A DNA stretch of 35,895 bases from Alistipes sp. (GTDB lineage Bacteria > Bacteroidota > Bacteroidia > Bacteroidales > Rikenellaceae), in contig JAGBTP010000011.1 of the NCBI GenBank assembly GCA_017631255.1, positions 1 through 35,895 of the forward strand, read 5' to 3'. Every line of letters begins with the position of its first letter. The stretch's first letter is position 1. Shown in pieces: positions 8,473-17,006 of this stretch. The position numbers and the translations under genes were made by a program. The notes below the pieces were generated by a model, which did not search any database, had not been told where the DNA came from, and saw only the letters and a program-made list of their open reading frames with translations.

Positions 8473-9858
8473 CTACTCCGCAGCGGTTATACGAAGTGCT
8501 GATGGCGAGATGCGGATACCCACCTCGTCGTGGTCCTCCCACACATCGTGCGTGTCGACATATATCGACTCACCCTCGTCGGTACTTACGGTAAGGTGGT
8601 AGCGGTCACCCTTATAGAGGATGAAGCGGATAGTACCCCACGACACACCATCATCTGGGTCGTCAGTAAGTTCTACGGCTGAGAATGGGAAGTTGACAAT
8701 CACCTCCTTGCCTGGCTCGATACCCTCGCACGCCTCGCACTCGAAGGTCTCGCCCAGCATCGACACATGGGTAGCATCAACGAGCGTACCTCGAACGCTA
8801 TTCTCGGTGCGCTCCTTAGCCATAACATGGATATCGGCAGGCTTAATCATCATACCCACCTCGCTACCCACCTCGAAGGCGTTGTAGTCCTGAATCATAA
8901 TCTCGTAGCCGTCAGGCGTATCGACAAACATCTCGTAGTGTACGCCCTTGAAGGTACACGAGCGCACCTTGCCGTGGAACATCGCTGCCTCGGCATTGCG
9001 GATGATATACACATCCTCTGGGCGGATAACCACATCTACAGGCGTATTCTCGCCAAAGCCCTCGTCGACGCACTCGAACTCCTTGTCCATAAACCTCACA
9101 AGGCGGTCACGCACCATCGTCGCATTGAGGATATTGCTCTCACCGATGAAGTCCGCAACAAAGGTATTACGAGGCTCGTTGTAGATATCCGTAGGCGAGC
9201 CAATCTGCTGAATCTCACCCTCGTTCATCACCACGATGGTATCCGAGAGTGTGAGTGCCTCCTCCTGGTCGTGCGTAACATACACGAAGGTGATGCCAAG
9301 GTTGCGGTGCATCTCCTTGAGCTCCATCTGCATATCCTTACGCATCTTGAGGTCGAGCGCTGCCAGAGGCTCGTCGAGGAGGAGCACCTCAGGGCGGTTG
9401 ACGATAGCACGAGCGATGGCCACACGCTGCTGCTGGCCACCCGAAAGCGACTGCACATCGCGATGCTCATAGTCGGTCATACCCACCATCCTAAGCGCAC
9501 GCTTAACACGCTCGGTAATCTCCTTCTTCTCCACCTTGCGGAGCTTGAGGCCGAAGGCGATGTTATCGAAGACATTATAGTTTGGAAAGAGGGCGTAGCG
9601 CTGGAACACCGTATTCACAGGGCGGAGGTGCGGAGCCACACCCGTCATCTCGTTGCCAGCGATATAAATCTCGCCACTTGTTGCCGAGTTGAAACCTGCG
9701 ATTATTCGTAGGAGCGTGGTCTTACCACAACCCGATGGACCGAGGATTGTGAGGAACTCGCCCTTGCGCACATTGAGGCTGACGCCAGCCAACACCACCT
9801 TATCGGGGAATGTCTTGGTGATGTTACGAATCTCGATGATGTTGTTACTCTTTGCCAT
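8473..9858 (-). CDS. potA: Spermidine/putrescine ABC transporter ATP-binding protein PotA, with long C-terminal region
   Basis: The ATPase of the polyamine importer has all ABC motifs: Walker A GPSGCGKT (40-47), the Q-loop in FQRYALFPN (85-93), signature LSGGQQQR (138-145), Walker B LLLDEP (159-164) and the switch His in THDQEEAL (His 196). After residue about 240 comes the TOBE-type regulatory region. The total of 461 residues is well above the roughly 370-380 usual for PotA. The extra part seems to be a second TOBE-like beta segment (residues about 350-460). It is first in the operon potABCD. The neighbouring upstream region has an inverted repeat that could bind a regulator. Confidence 0.94.
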   Translation of the reverse strand: MAKSNNIIEIRNITKTFPDKVVLAGVSLNVRKGEFLTILGPSGCGKTTLLRIIAGFNSATSGEIYIAGNEMTGVAPHLRPVNTVFQRYALFPNYNVFDNIAFGLKLRKVEKKEITERVKRALRMVGMTDYEHRDVQSLSGGQQQRVAIARAIVNRPEVLLLDEPLAALDLKMRKDMQMELKEMHRNLGITFVYVTHDQEEALTLSDTIVVMNEGEIQQIGSPTDIYNEPRNTFVADFIGESNILNATMVRDRLVRFMDKEFECVDEGFGENTPVDVVIRPEDVYIIRNAEAAMFHGKVRSCTFKGVHYEMFVDTPDGYEIMIQDYNAFEVGSEVGMMIKPADIHVMAKERTENSVRGTLVDATHVSMLGETFECEACEGIEPGKEVIVNFPFSAVELTDDPDDGVSWGTIRFILYKGDRYHLTVSTDEGESIYVDTHDVWEDHDEVGIRISPSALRITAAE

Positions 9859-9933
9859 TAGGCATCTATCAAAAAATGTTAGTAGTACACTGTTACTTAA
9901 TCGTTACCAAACGACCACCCTATACGAGTAGAC

Positions 9934-9950
9934 CATTTGCAAGGCAAATG
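9934..9950. promoter_or_regulatory. Inverted repeat upstream of potA, possible operator
   Basis: CATTTGC-AAG-GCAAATG is a perfect 7-bp inverted repeat, 76 bp upstream of the potA start codon. No U-tract follows, so a terminator is unlikely. I could not place a convincing -33/-7 pair around it, so the operator role is an inference. Confidence 0.35.
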
Positions 9951-9973
9951 TAACATAATTTAATGATATATCC

Positions 9974-10004
9974 AAAAAAAGGGCGCCCAAAATGGTGGGC
10001 ACCC
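9974..10004 (-). terminator. Rho-independent terminator of the terminase operon
   Basis: On the minus strand, the 9-bp stem (10004-9996 with 9989-9981, one G-U pair) is followed by seven T (9980-9974). It sits about 20 bp after the terminase stop codon and separates that transcript from the pot operon. Confidence 0.85.
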
Positions 10005-10024
10005 TGCGAAAGAGTATCGCTGCA

Positions 10025-11554
10025 CTAAACAAAGGCCAGACGCAGCAAGCTGTCTCGCGTGCGGCGGGGCAGCTCGCGCTCGACGATACCCGTAAGCACA
10101 TCGGCGGCATCGTCGTGACGATTGGCCCTAAATATACGGCGATAGGTAACCAGATGGTTATAAAACTCTGGCCACTGTCGCTCCCACCCCTCGGGCATAC
10201 GCACCATATGGAGCACCGTCGCCGAATTGGACAGGATACGCGCCTCCTTGTTGTCCGACTGATGGAACCACTCGATGCGTAGCGAGGGACACAAGCGCTT
10301 CAAGGCACGCGCAAAGCCACGACCACCATTGTTACTCTCCACCACAGCCTCGCGCGTATCGCTTGAAAGGAGCATCTGGGCCACCATCTTCTCACTAACC
10401 TCCATAGGCTCACGCGTATAGACCACATCCGTAACATATATAACGCCATCGGTATCGACCTTATACGCCACCGAGCAGAGGTAGTCATCACCCATATCGG
10501 CGGTATCGGTATAGCTACTCTGCTTCACGATATCACGAGGCAACGAATCGTATGTCCTAAAGCCGTCGCTATACAACAATCCTTCACGCGCCGTAGGCCT
10601 ACCCTGATACATCGCCTCGAAGCGTGCAGGGTCGAGCCTACGCTTGACCAAGAGAAGCTCCGCACTCTGCTGCTCAGGCCATAGGGCCTCACCCTCCTCG
10701 CGTGGGTCGAGCTCCGTAGGTGGCGACGACTTAATAGCCTCGAAATTAAGCACTAACCACTCATCTGCCGCCACACCGTCGATATCCGCCATCGAGGTCA
10801 TAATGCGATATGGCTCACTTCGGCAGAGCGTGCCGATAAGGTCCTCTTCGTGCCAACGCGTAAAGACGATGAGCTCACGCGAGGCATTGTGCATACGCGT
10901 CCTCACCACCGAGGTGTACCACTCCCAGCAGTTCTCACGAATGATGGGCGACTGCGCCTCGAGGGCATCCTTATAGAGGTCGTCGAGGATAAAGCAGTCG
11001 ACACGGTTACCCGTGAGCGAACCCTCACGACCTACGCTTATAAGTTCACCCGCATGGTCGATAATCTCCACCTCGTCGGAGGTGCGTATCCACCCCGCAG
11101 GCTTCGTGCCCTGCTTGATAGTCGTTGCGGGAAACATTGCCGCATACTCCTTCGACTCGAGGATACGCTGCACGCGACGGTTGAACTTCGAGGCCAGCGT
11201 ACCCGAATATGAGGCAATGGCGATGCGCATATCGGGGTCAATACCAAGCATATAGGCTGGCAGTAGCGTCGTAGCACCTACACTCTTACCGTGCTGCGGC
11301 GGCATCGAGACGATGAGCTTACGGATATCGCCACGGGCATAGGCCTCCAAAATGGTATAGTAGGTACGGTGAAAGGGCGTCAACTCAAGAAAGGGATATA
11401 CCTCCGCAGCAAACTCAAGGAATGAGGGCGCAACCTCACCTTCAGCATTACCCTTGGTGGCAGGTGGCAACGCCACCCTATCCTCCGCAGCGCTCGCCAT
11501 AGCCTCGGCACACACATCGCCGCTAATATTGTGCAAGTTATCACTACGCTGCAT
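10025..11554 (-). CDS. Phage-type terminase large subunit (packaging ATPase/nuclease), orphan
   Basis: The 509-residue product has both halves of a TerL motor. The ATPase half has a Walker A-like MPPQHGKS (84-91), Walker B FILDD (188-192) and a following FTRWHEEDLIG segment typical of phage terminases. The nuclease half has an RNase H-like acidic set: D350/D353 in YTDTADMGDDY, E406 in AVVESNNGG, and D481/D482/D485 in RHDDAADVLTG. The length is typical, and no frameshift or lost motif is seen, so selection probably maintains it. No portal, capsid, tail or small-terminase gene is nearby. Its start overlaps the stop of the 96-residue gene upstream by 11 nt, and an S24 regulator diverges from both. 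It may be a domesticated or satellite packaging motor. The function is inferred from motifs only. Confidence 0.88.
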   Translation of the reverse strand: MQRSDNLHNISGDVCAEAMASAAEDRVALPPATKGNAEGEVAPSFLEFAAEVYPFLELTPFHRTYYTILEAYARGDIRKLIVSMPPQHGKSVGATTLLPAYMLGIDPDMRIAIASYSGTLASKFNRRVQRILESKEYAAMFPATTIKQGTKPAGWIRTSDEVEIIDHAGELISVGREGSLTGNRVDCFILDDLYKDALEAQSPIIRENCWEWYTSVVRTRMHNASRELIVFTRWHEEDLIGTLCRSEPYRIMTSMADIDGVAADEWLVLNFEAIKSSPPTELDPREEGEALWPEQQSAELLLVKRRLDPARFEAMYQGRPTAREGLLYSDGFRTYDSLPRDIVKQSSYTDTADMGDDYLCSVAYKVDTDGVIYVTDVVYTREPMEVSEKMVAQMLLSSDTREAVVESNNGGRGFARALKRLCPSLRIEWFHQSDNKEARILSNSATVLHMVRMPEGWERQWPEFYNHLVTYRRIFRANRHDDAADVLTGIVERELPRRTRDSLLRLAFV

Positions 11555-11834
11555 AGTAAATCATATCGTCAAATGAGAAATCATTATCCACCCTATCGCC
11601 ACCAATCAGTGTGGTCATCGTCGAGCATAGCGGCTCTATCTTTAGACGGTCGCCATACTGCTCATCACCAGAGGTCGCACTGCCCACCGTAAGCACGCAG
11701 CGAAGCCTACACTCCACCTCTCCGAGGAAGGTGGTAATTGTGCCGCTGAAGCTCCCGCAACGCGACACGCGTCGAACTATTGTTTCAAAAATTTGCCTGT
11801 AATCGCTCTCCGTAAAATTAAAAAATGTGTTCAT
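11544..11834 (-). CDS. Small unknown protein upstream of and overlapping the terminase gene
   Basis: The 96-residue product begins MNTFFNFTESDYRQIFETIV and ends in an acidic stretch (GGDRVDNDFSFDDMIYYAA). I do not recognise a family. There is no signal peptide or membrane segment. The middle (SGTITTFLGEVECRLRCVLTV) looks like beta strands. It overlaps the terminase start by 11 nt, which indicates a shared transcript and translational coupling. By position it could be the partner of the large subunit (a small-terminase equivalent), but no helix-turn-helix typical of TerS is evident, so this is only a possibility. Confidence 0.65.
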   Translation of the reverse strand: MNTFFNFTESDYRQIFETIVRRVSRCGSFSGTITTFLGEVECRLRCVLTVGSATSGDEQYGDRLKIEPLCSTMTTLIGGDRVDNDFSFDDMIYYAA

Positions 11835-11857
11835 AAGTTCAATTTTTGCAAAGTAAA

Positions 11858-11889
11858 TTTGGTGTTGTCAAACAAATTGCTTAACTTTG
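11858..11889 (+). promoter_or_regulatory. Promoter of the S24 regulator
   Basis: TTTG (11858-11861), a 20-bp spacer and TAACTTTG (11882-11889) match the Bacteroidetes consensus exactly. The leader before the ATG at 11963 would be about 65 nt. Confidence 0.8.
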
Positions 11890-11925
11890 CACTACAAATA
11901 TATATTAAACCACTTGACTTGTCAA
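11865..11925. promoter_or_regulatory. Paired TTGTCAA sites, candidate operators for the S24 regulator
   Basis: TTGTCAA occurs at 11865-11871 inside the promoter spacer, as part of the near-palindrome TTGTCAAACAA, and again at 11919-11925, as part of the palindrome TTGACTTGTCAA (11914-11925) in the leader. Their placement over and just after the promoter suits autoregulation. This is inferred from sequence only. Confidence 0.45.
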
Positions 11926-11962
11926 TATTTTAGTACAATTTTTTACTATATAATTTTCTTAT

Positions 11963-12643
11963 ATGGAGACCATAGGACAGCGATTAAGGGTTATGCGCAA
12001 GCAACTCAACTTGACACAAGAGCAATTAGCTCAGCGACTTGGCATAGGTAAAGCTGCGCTCTCGATGATCGAAACCAGCAAGGCAGGACTCTCAACGAGA
12101 AACAAGAATATCTTAGTTCAAGATTTTAATGTTAACCCCGATTGGCTCGAGACGGGCGAGGGTAAGATGTTCAGCGTAGAGCCCGACTTCACCCCATTCA
12201 CCCTCCGCACCGACAAGTCGCTGCCATTGCAGAGCGTGCCACTCTACTCGATTGAGGGTACTGCGGGCCTTGTCCCACTTTTTGCCGAAAACTCAGAGGT
12301 TAAGCCCGTGAATCACATCCACATCCCCAACCTACCAAAGTGCGACGGTGCGATATATGTCGTGGGTGACTCGATGTATCCGCTACTCAAGAGTGGTGAC
12401 ATCGTGCTCTACAAACAGCTATCAGATGTGCGCGATGTATTCTGGGGCGATATGTACCTCCTCTCGATAGACATCGACGGCGAGGAGTACATCACCGTAA
12501 AATATGTTCAGAAGGCCGATCAGGAGGGCTTCATCCGCCTTGTGAGCCAGAACCCACACCACGCCGACAAGGATGTGGCCATCGAGCGTGTGAGAGCCAT
12601 AGCCCTCATCAAGGCATCGGTGCGTATGCACACCTTAGGATAG
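11963..12643 (+). CDS. XRE-family HTH regulator with LexA/CI-like S24 peptidase domain
   Basis: The 226-residue product has an N-terminal Cro/C1-type helix-turn-helix (about 5-60: LRVMRKQLNLTQEQLAQRLG, followed by a recognition helix around KAALSMIE) and a C-terminal S24 domain. The expected Ser-Lys dyad is present: Ser 137 in VVGDSMYPLLKSGDIV and Lys 180 in ITVKYVQ. An Ala-Gly pair (A101-G102 in EGTAGLVP) lies before the catalytic Ser, at about the place where LexA and CI cleave themselves. It could therefore be a damage-responsive repressor. It diverges from the small gene and terminase, with palindromes in the shared 128-bp spacer, so it most likely controls itself and them. Confidence 0.88.
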   Translation: METIGQRLRVMRKQLNLTQEQLAQRLGIGKAALSMIETSKAGLSTRNKNILVQDFNVNPDWLETGEGKMFSVEPDFTPFTLRTDKSLPLQSVPLYSIEGTAGLVPLFAENSEVKPVNHIHIPNLPKCDGAIYVVGDSMYPLLKSGDIVLYKQLSDVRDVFWGDMYLLSIDIDGEEYITVKYVQKADQEGFIRLVSQNPHHADKDVAIERVRAIALIKASVRMHTLG

Positions 12644-12693
12644 TGATTATCATGATATTATGAACAATTATTAACACGACTAAACTTTATAAT

Positions 12694-13539
12694 ATGAAGA
12701 AAATACTACTTACTTTTGCAGCATTTTTTATGGTAGTGCAGAGCACAATGGCACTATCGCCTATGGCCGAAAACGCTATGGCAGCGCAGACGGCAACTAT
12801 GGCAGCGAACAACACCCAGGAGAAGTACAAATGGGAGTTCTGGTGGAGTGCTGGCGTAGACCTCGCAACGAACTATATGTGGCGTGGCTTCGACCAGTCG
12901 TACCGTGGTGGTAATGGTAATATGGTCGACCCATCGTTCCAGCCAGGCATCTCGTTCGGCTACGGTAAGTTCTACATCGAGCTCTGGGGCAACGCATCGC
13001 TTCTGAGCGACTACAAGGAGTTCGATATGTTCCTCGGCTTCGAGCACAAGAACCTCACCATCACCCTCTACGATGTATTCTGTGGCGTGGGTAGCGAGTT
13101 CAACACCAAGTTCTTCGACGGCGACAAGCACAGCCTCACCGCTACCATCGACTACACATTCTTTGACCGCCTCAACATCCACTGGGCTACCACCTTCATC
13201 CACTCGGCCGACTTCATCACCAAGGGCAAGCGTGCGGGCAAGCGCGCCTTCTCGTCATACTTCGAGGTGGCTTACACTCAGCCTTTTGGCAACCTTATGG
13301 ATATGACCTTGCGCGCCGGAGCTTCACCTTGGACAGGTCCATTCTGGTGTCCTTCACGCGTGGGTGATGAGTTCGATTGGGATAACCCAGCCGAGGGCTT
13401 CAATGTGACTAATCTTTCGGTTACACTCTCACACGAGTTCGAGCGTGGCGACCTCTGCTTCCCTGTTGAGCTTAGCTACATCTACAACCCGACATCGAAG
13501 TATCACTACGCCGTTTTCAAGGCTGGTTTCAACTTTTAA
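12694..13539 (+). CDS. Exported TorF/Gcw_chp-like putative porin
   Basis: The 281-residue product has a signal peptide (MKKILLTFAAFFMVVQSTMA). The segment SAGVDLATNYMWRGFDQSYR, then DPSFQPGISFGYGKFYIELWGNASL, closely recalls the opening of the Gcw_chp (TorF) family of putative outer-membrane porins, which start with a strand, a Y-x-(F/W)-RG motif and a G-x-x-x-x-x-WGS/NAS strand. Further amphipathic strands end in a terminal Phe (FKAGFNF), as usual for outer-membrane barrels. It starts 50 bp after the S24 gene on the same strand and has its own terminator. A functional link to that regulator is not supported. Confidence 0.65.
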   Translation: MKKILLTFAAFFMVVQSTMALSPMAENAMAAQTATMAANNTQEKYKWEFWWSAGVDLATNYMWRGFDQSYRGGNGNMVDPSFQPGISFGYGKFYIELWGNASLLSDYKEFDMFLGFEHKNLTITLYDVFCGVGSEFNTKFFDGDKHSLTATIDYTFFDRLNIHWATTFIHSADFITKGKRAGKRAFSSYFEVAYTQPFGNLMDMTLRAGASPWTGPFWCPSRVGDEFDWDNPAEGFNVTNLSVTLSHEFERGDLCFPVELSYIYNPTSKYHYAVFKAGFNF

Positions 13540-13561
13540 CGCATAGCCGTTAGGCGCTTTG

Positions 13562-13596
13562 CGGGGCTGTCCACACACGCTGGACGGCCCCGTTTT
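13562..13596 (+). terminator. Rho-independent terminator after the putative porin
   Basis: A 12-bp GC-rich stem (13562-13573 with 13581-13592, one G-U pair) with a 7-nt loop is followed by four T. Confidence 0.85.
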
Positions 13597-13657
13597 CATT
13601 GGCCTAAAGAGTAAAATATTATCATTTTCTGCCAAACGACGAAAATATATGGTTGGA

Positions 13658-13690
13658 CTTGCTCATTTAGGATAATTATTTATATATTTG
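13658..13690 (+). promoter_or_regulatory. Promoter of the first lipoprotein operon
   Basis: CTTG (13658-13661), a 21-bp spacer and a perfect TATATTTG (13683-13690). The leader to the ATG at 13774 would be about 75 nt. Confidence 0.6.
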
Positions 13691-13773
13691 TAACGGGAAA
13701 TTTTGTTTTATACAAACCCACGGTGTGCTAACTCGTGATTTTATGAGAGACAAACAACAATAATTTTTACACA

Positions 13774-15273
13774 ATGAAAAAGCTTTTTTACCTTTTTATG
13801 GCTCTGCCAATGCTCATCGTAGCGTGCAACAAGGAGAAAAACCCTGCTCCAACACCTGAGCCAGAGATTAACGAGGCATCGCTCACCCTTACATCAGCGA
13901 GCGAGATGTCATTCGACGCAGAGGGCGGCGAGGGCACAATCACCTTCGAGTACATCGCTAAGAATTGGGATGGCGTAAACAACCCATCGGTAACACCTAC
14001 CGAGGAGCTTACCATCGAGTGCGAGGCTGCGTGGATTGAGGCACCAAGCAGCGTCAACATCTACGCTCCAGCTATCAACTTCACCGTAGCTGAGAACGAG
14101 ACTGAGGAGTCACGCGAGGCTGTTATCAAGGCTACGATCGACGAGCTCTCGTTCGAGGTTATCGTTAAGCAGACAGCTACCGAGGCTGGCGAGGAGCCTA
14201 CACCAGGCGATGAGTTTGTCGAGGGCTGGGCTATCAACGGCACAATGAACAACTGGGCAAAGAAGGATGCTACCGCTATGACCGAAGAGGGTGACTTCTT
14301 CGTGGTTAAGGGCTTCGAGCTCGCTGTGGAGGACAACTTCAACTTCATCTACAACGGCAGCGAGATGAACCGTGGTGGTAACGGTAAGGCTGCCGACCCG
14401 AACTTCGTCTACGAGGCTAAGTCTTGGGGCAGCAACATCAGTGTTAGCGTGGCTGGTACCTACGACATCTACCTCAGCGCCGACTTGGAGCACTACTACA
14501 TTATGACCGAGGGCACAAACCCTGCCGATGCAGAGCAGCCACTCAAGCCAGGCGAGAAGCGCTGGTCACTTTACGGCGACATCAAGGGTTACGAGAATCA
14601 GGATATCGCCCTCCCATCAGATACCAGGTATTTCGCTGTTAAGGGCGTGGAGTTCTCAGGCGATATGTCATTTGTCATCCGTTGCAACAATGGCGATGGC
14701 GGCGTTTATGGCGCTACATCTACCGATGTTCAGGGCGTAGAGACAGCTATCGCAGTTGTTCTCGATGGCGAGGAGATTAAGGTTGCAGCCGAGGAGGGTA
14801 AGAAGTACGACATCTACTTCAGCTACAACAGTACAGGAGCTTCGAGCCTCTGGGTTATGCCTGAGGGTCAGTACCCTGTGGTTTGGAAGCTCGTATCGGG
14901 CGGCTTTATGCAAAGCTACCAGAACTTCGTCTGCTACTTCATCACGCAGGATATTGAGCTTGTGGTAGACTTCTCAGCTGGCGTTGCTATCGAGAACAAT
15001 GTCATCCCTGAGGGTACATACTATGTTCTGGATACTGAGAACACAGGCTTCTGCTTCGATCTCCCATACTGCCAGGCTAAGGTGCGTGGCTTCGAGACTA
15101 TGCTTATGGATGGTACTATGACCGTAGCGCATAAGGAGGGCCTCTACGATATCTCCATCGATATGCGCACCCCACAGTTAGACATCATCAAGATGCACTG
15201 GTGCGGTGAGTTTGATTACGATCCATTCTTCACCAATATGGGTGGCTCGCCAATCAACAACCCTGCAAACTAA
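13774..15273 (+). CDS. BACON-domain lipoprotein with two SusE/F-like carbohydrate-binding-type modules
   Basis: The 499-residue product is a lipoprotein (lipobox VAC, Cys 18). A BACON domain at about 35-138 has the motif MSFDAEGGEGTITFEY. Two tandem beta modules follow. The first, from about 150, starts WAINGTMNNWAKKDA, resembling SusE/SusF-type starch-binding folds. The second starts RWSLYGDIKGYENQDI near 268. They align with each other (FFVVKGFEL with YFAVKGVEF; GTYDIYLSAD with KKYDIYFSYN), so they look like a duplication. The last 125 residues (PVVWKLVSGGFMQSYQNF onward, with PEGTYYVLDTENTG) match a module type also seen in the protein at 17007. It probably sits on the outer face of the outer membrane. 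No SusC/SusD pair is nearby, so a sugar ligand is only a guess. Confidence 0.82.
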   Translation: MKKLFYLFMALPMLIVACNKEKNPAPTPEPEINEASLTLTSASEMSFDAEGGEGTITFEYIAKNWDGVNNPSVTPTEELTIECEAAWIEAPSSVNIYAPAINFTVAENETEESREAVIKATIDELSFEVIVKQTATEAGEEPTPGDEFVEGWAINGTMNNWAKKDATAMTEEGDFFVVKGFELAVEDNFNFIYNGSEMNRGGNGKAADPNFVYEAKSWGSNISVSVAGTYDIYLSADLEHYYIMTEGTNPADAEQPLKPGEKRWSLYGDIKGYENQDIALPSDTRYFAVKGVEFSGDMSFVIRCNNGDGGVYGATSTDVQGVETAIAVVLDGEEIKVAAEEGKKYDIYFSYNSTGASSLWVMPEGQYPVVWKLVSGGFMQSYQNFVCYFITQDIELVVDFSAGVAIENNVIPEGTYYVLDTENTGFCFDLPYCQAKVRGFETMLMDGTMTVAHKEGLYDISIDMRTPQLDIIKMHWCGEFDYDPFFTNMGGSPINNPAN

Positions 15274-15293
15274 GCAACACATAATTTAGGATA

Positions 15294-16970
15294 ATGAAAA
15301 GGCTATACACACTATTTGCTCTTGTGGCCCTGCTCCTTGCCTCGTGTACGGAGCAGAAGGCCATAGAGCCTATCGAGCAGACCCCGCCGCCACGACTCTC
15401 GGTAGATATTACGGGTATCATCACAATGGAGGCCGCAGGTGGTGATGTATCAATTCCCTACACCATCACCGATCCTCAGGAGGATATGACGGTGGAGGCT
15501 GCGTCGGAGCAGGACTGGATAGGCAACATCTCCGTAGGCGAGAGCGTGACATTTAGCGTCGACACCAACCACACCGCAGAGCAGCGCGTGGGCACCGTGG
15601 TAATAAGCTACGGCGCTGAGAGTATCACCATTGCCATTCAGCAGGAGGGAAACACCGGCAGCAATAGCGAGAGCTTCGTAATCACCTCGGAGCGCAAGGT
15701 ATCGTATAGCTCGAAGGGTGGTGAGGGCGTTATCACCTACACCATTGAGGATGGCTATAACACATCACTTCCAGCCGTAACATCGAACAAGGAGTGGCTT
15801 ACCATTGGCAATATTTCGTCTACTGAGGCTGCGTTCACCGTGGCACGCAACACAACCACCGAGAAGCGTAACGCCAAGATTACCATCTCGTACCTGGGCA
15901 CCGTGCTCACCGTATTTGTTGATCAGGAGGCGGCAAGCACCGACCTTACGCTCAGCGTCGACAAGGCCTGCGTCAAGAGCGGCGAGGCGGTAACCTTCAC
16001 CGTAATCTACGAGGATGAGGATGTCACCGACAAGGCGACAATCTACGCCAACTACACCAACGAGGTGGTGAGCAACCCTTTCACCCCTACGGAGAGCGGC
16101 GATCACTCGTTCTATGCCAAGTACAACGGCGCCAAGTCAAAGCTATGCTCTATCGCCGTAGTTCCTGCCTACGCCCCTGAGTTTCCTGAGGACAGCGCAC
16201 CTGAGAGTTTCGACTTCAACCAGCGTATGCTCCTCGTTGACCATACGGGTGTTGGCTGCGGCTACTGCCCATATATGAAGGAGGCCATCAAGTCGGCAGA
16301 GGAGAGTGCAAACTATAAGGATAAGTTCAATGTAGTCTACTCATACTCTTTTAGCTCGAGCGAGGTGTGCTACTCGTCGACCGCAAAGACCCTATTCTAC
16401 TACTATCAGAATGTCTGCCAGACAAACACTACGGGTATGTACCTCACCGGCTACCCAAGCCTCACATCGAACTACAACCACAACACCGCTGCCAACTACA
16501 ATATGGTTACCAATCAGATCGACGCACTCTGGGAGGAGAACCCTACGGCATCTATCGCCCTTGCTGCAAAGCTCGAGGGAGACAAGATTGTGGTTAGCGC
16601 ATCGGTAAAGTCATCCGTAAGCCAGGACATCAAACTCTCGCTCTGGATGCTCGAGGACGACATCTACGCTTCGCAGTCCAACGCCACAGCATCGTGGATG
16701 CACAACCACCACAGCGTGCTGCGCGATGCCCCTACGGGAGTAACTAAGAGCGATATTTCGGGTATCAACTTCGGCTATGTCGAGGCCGGTACTACGCTCA
16801 GCCGTGTGCTGGAGTTCGATCTCTTCCTCGCTAGCTCGTGGGTGCGAAACAATATGAAGGTAATTGCCATCATATCGGCACCAAGCCAGAAGTACGACAA
16901 CAAATACGAGGTGGTAACCACCGCTATGTGCGACTTTGGCGCTTCGGTAGGCTTCGACTACAAGAAATAG
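15294..16970 (+). CDS. Multi-domain lipoprotein: two BACON domains, Ig-like domain and Omp28-like thioredoxin-fold domain
   Basis: The 558-residue product has a lipobox ASC (Cys 18). Two BACON repeats span roughly 33-118 and 127-212; the second has SERKVSYSSKGGEGVITYTI. An Ig-like domain (about 214-298, LTLSVDKACVKSGEAVTFTV) follows, of the same kind as the repeats in the protein at 21216. The C-terminal 250 residues resemble the Omp28 family: LLVDHTGVGCGYCPYMKEAI holds a CxxC pair (C322-G-Y-C325) in a thioredoxin-like context. Omp28 of Porphyromonas gingivalis is a surface adhesin-like protein. The CxxC suggests possible disulfide chemistry, which is not proven. The gene follows the previous one by 20 bp and is in the same operon. 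Confidence 0.8.
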   Translation: MKRLYTLFALVALLLASCTEQKAIEPIEQTPPPRLSVDITGIITMEAAGGDVSIPYTITDPQEDMTVEAASEQDWIGNISVGESVTFSVDTNHTAEQRVGTVVISYGAESITIAIQQEGNTGSNSESFVITSERKVSYSSKGGEGVITYTIEDGYNTSLPAVTSNKEWLTIGNISSTEAAFTVARNTTTEKRNAKITISYLGTVLTVFVDQEAASTDLTLSVDKACVKSGEAVTFTVIYEDEDVTDKATIYANYTNEVVSNPFTPTESGDHSFYAKYNGAKSKLCSIAVVPAYAPEFPEDSAPESFDFNQRMLLVDHTGVGCGYCPYMKEAIKSAEESANYKDKFNVVYSYSFSSSEVCYSSTAKTLFYYYQNVCQTNTTGMYLTGYPSLTSNYNHNTAANYNMVTNQIDALWEENPTASIALAAKLEGDKIVVSASVKSSVSQDIKLSLWMLEDDIYASQSNATASWMHNHHSVLRDAPTGVTKSDISGINFGYVEAGTTLSRVLEFDLFLASSWVRNNMKVIAIISAPSQKYDNKYEVVTTAMCDFGASVGFDYKK

Positions 16971-17006
16971 TAACAAGTATAACCTTATAAGCTACACTTA
17001 ACTAAA

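Noticed and set aside
8767..9711. A 314-codon open frame on the plus strand opposite potA
   Set aside because: It is antisense to the strongly supported ABC ATPase, is His/Leu/Arg-rich with no family signal, and reflects codon bias of potA.
12754..13203. A 149-codon frame opposite the putative porin
   Set aside because: Antisense shadow of a gene with signal peptide and beta-barrel pattern; no family signal.
10025..13539. A complete prophage
   Set aside because: Only a terminase and a repressor are phage-like; no integrase, portal, capsid, tail or lysis genes and no flanking direct repeats were seen.
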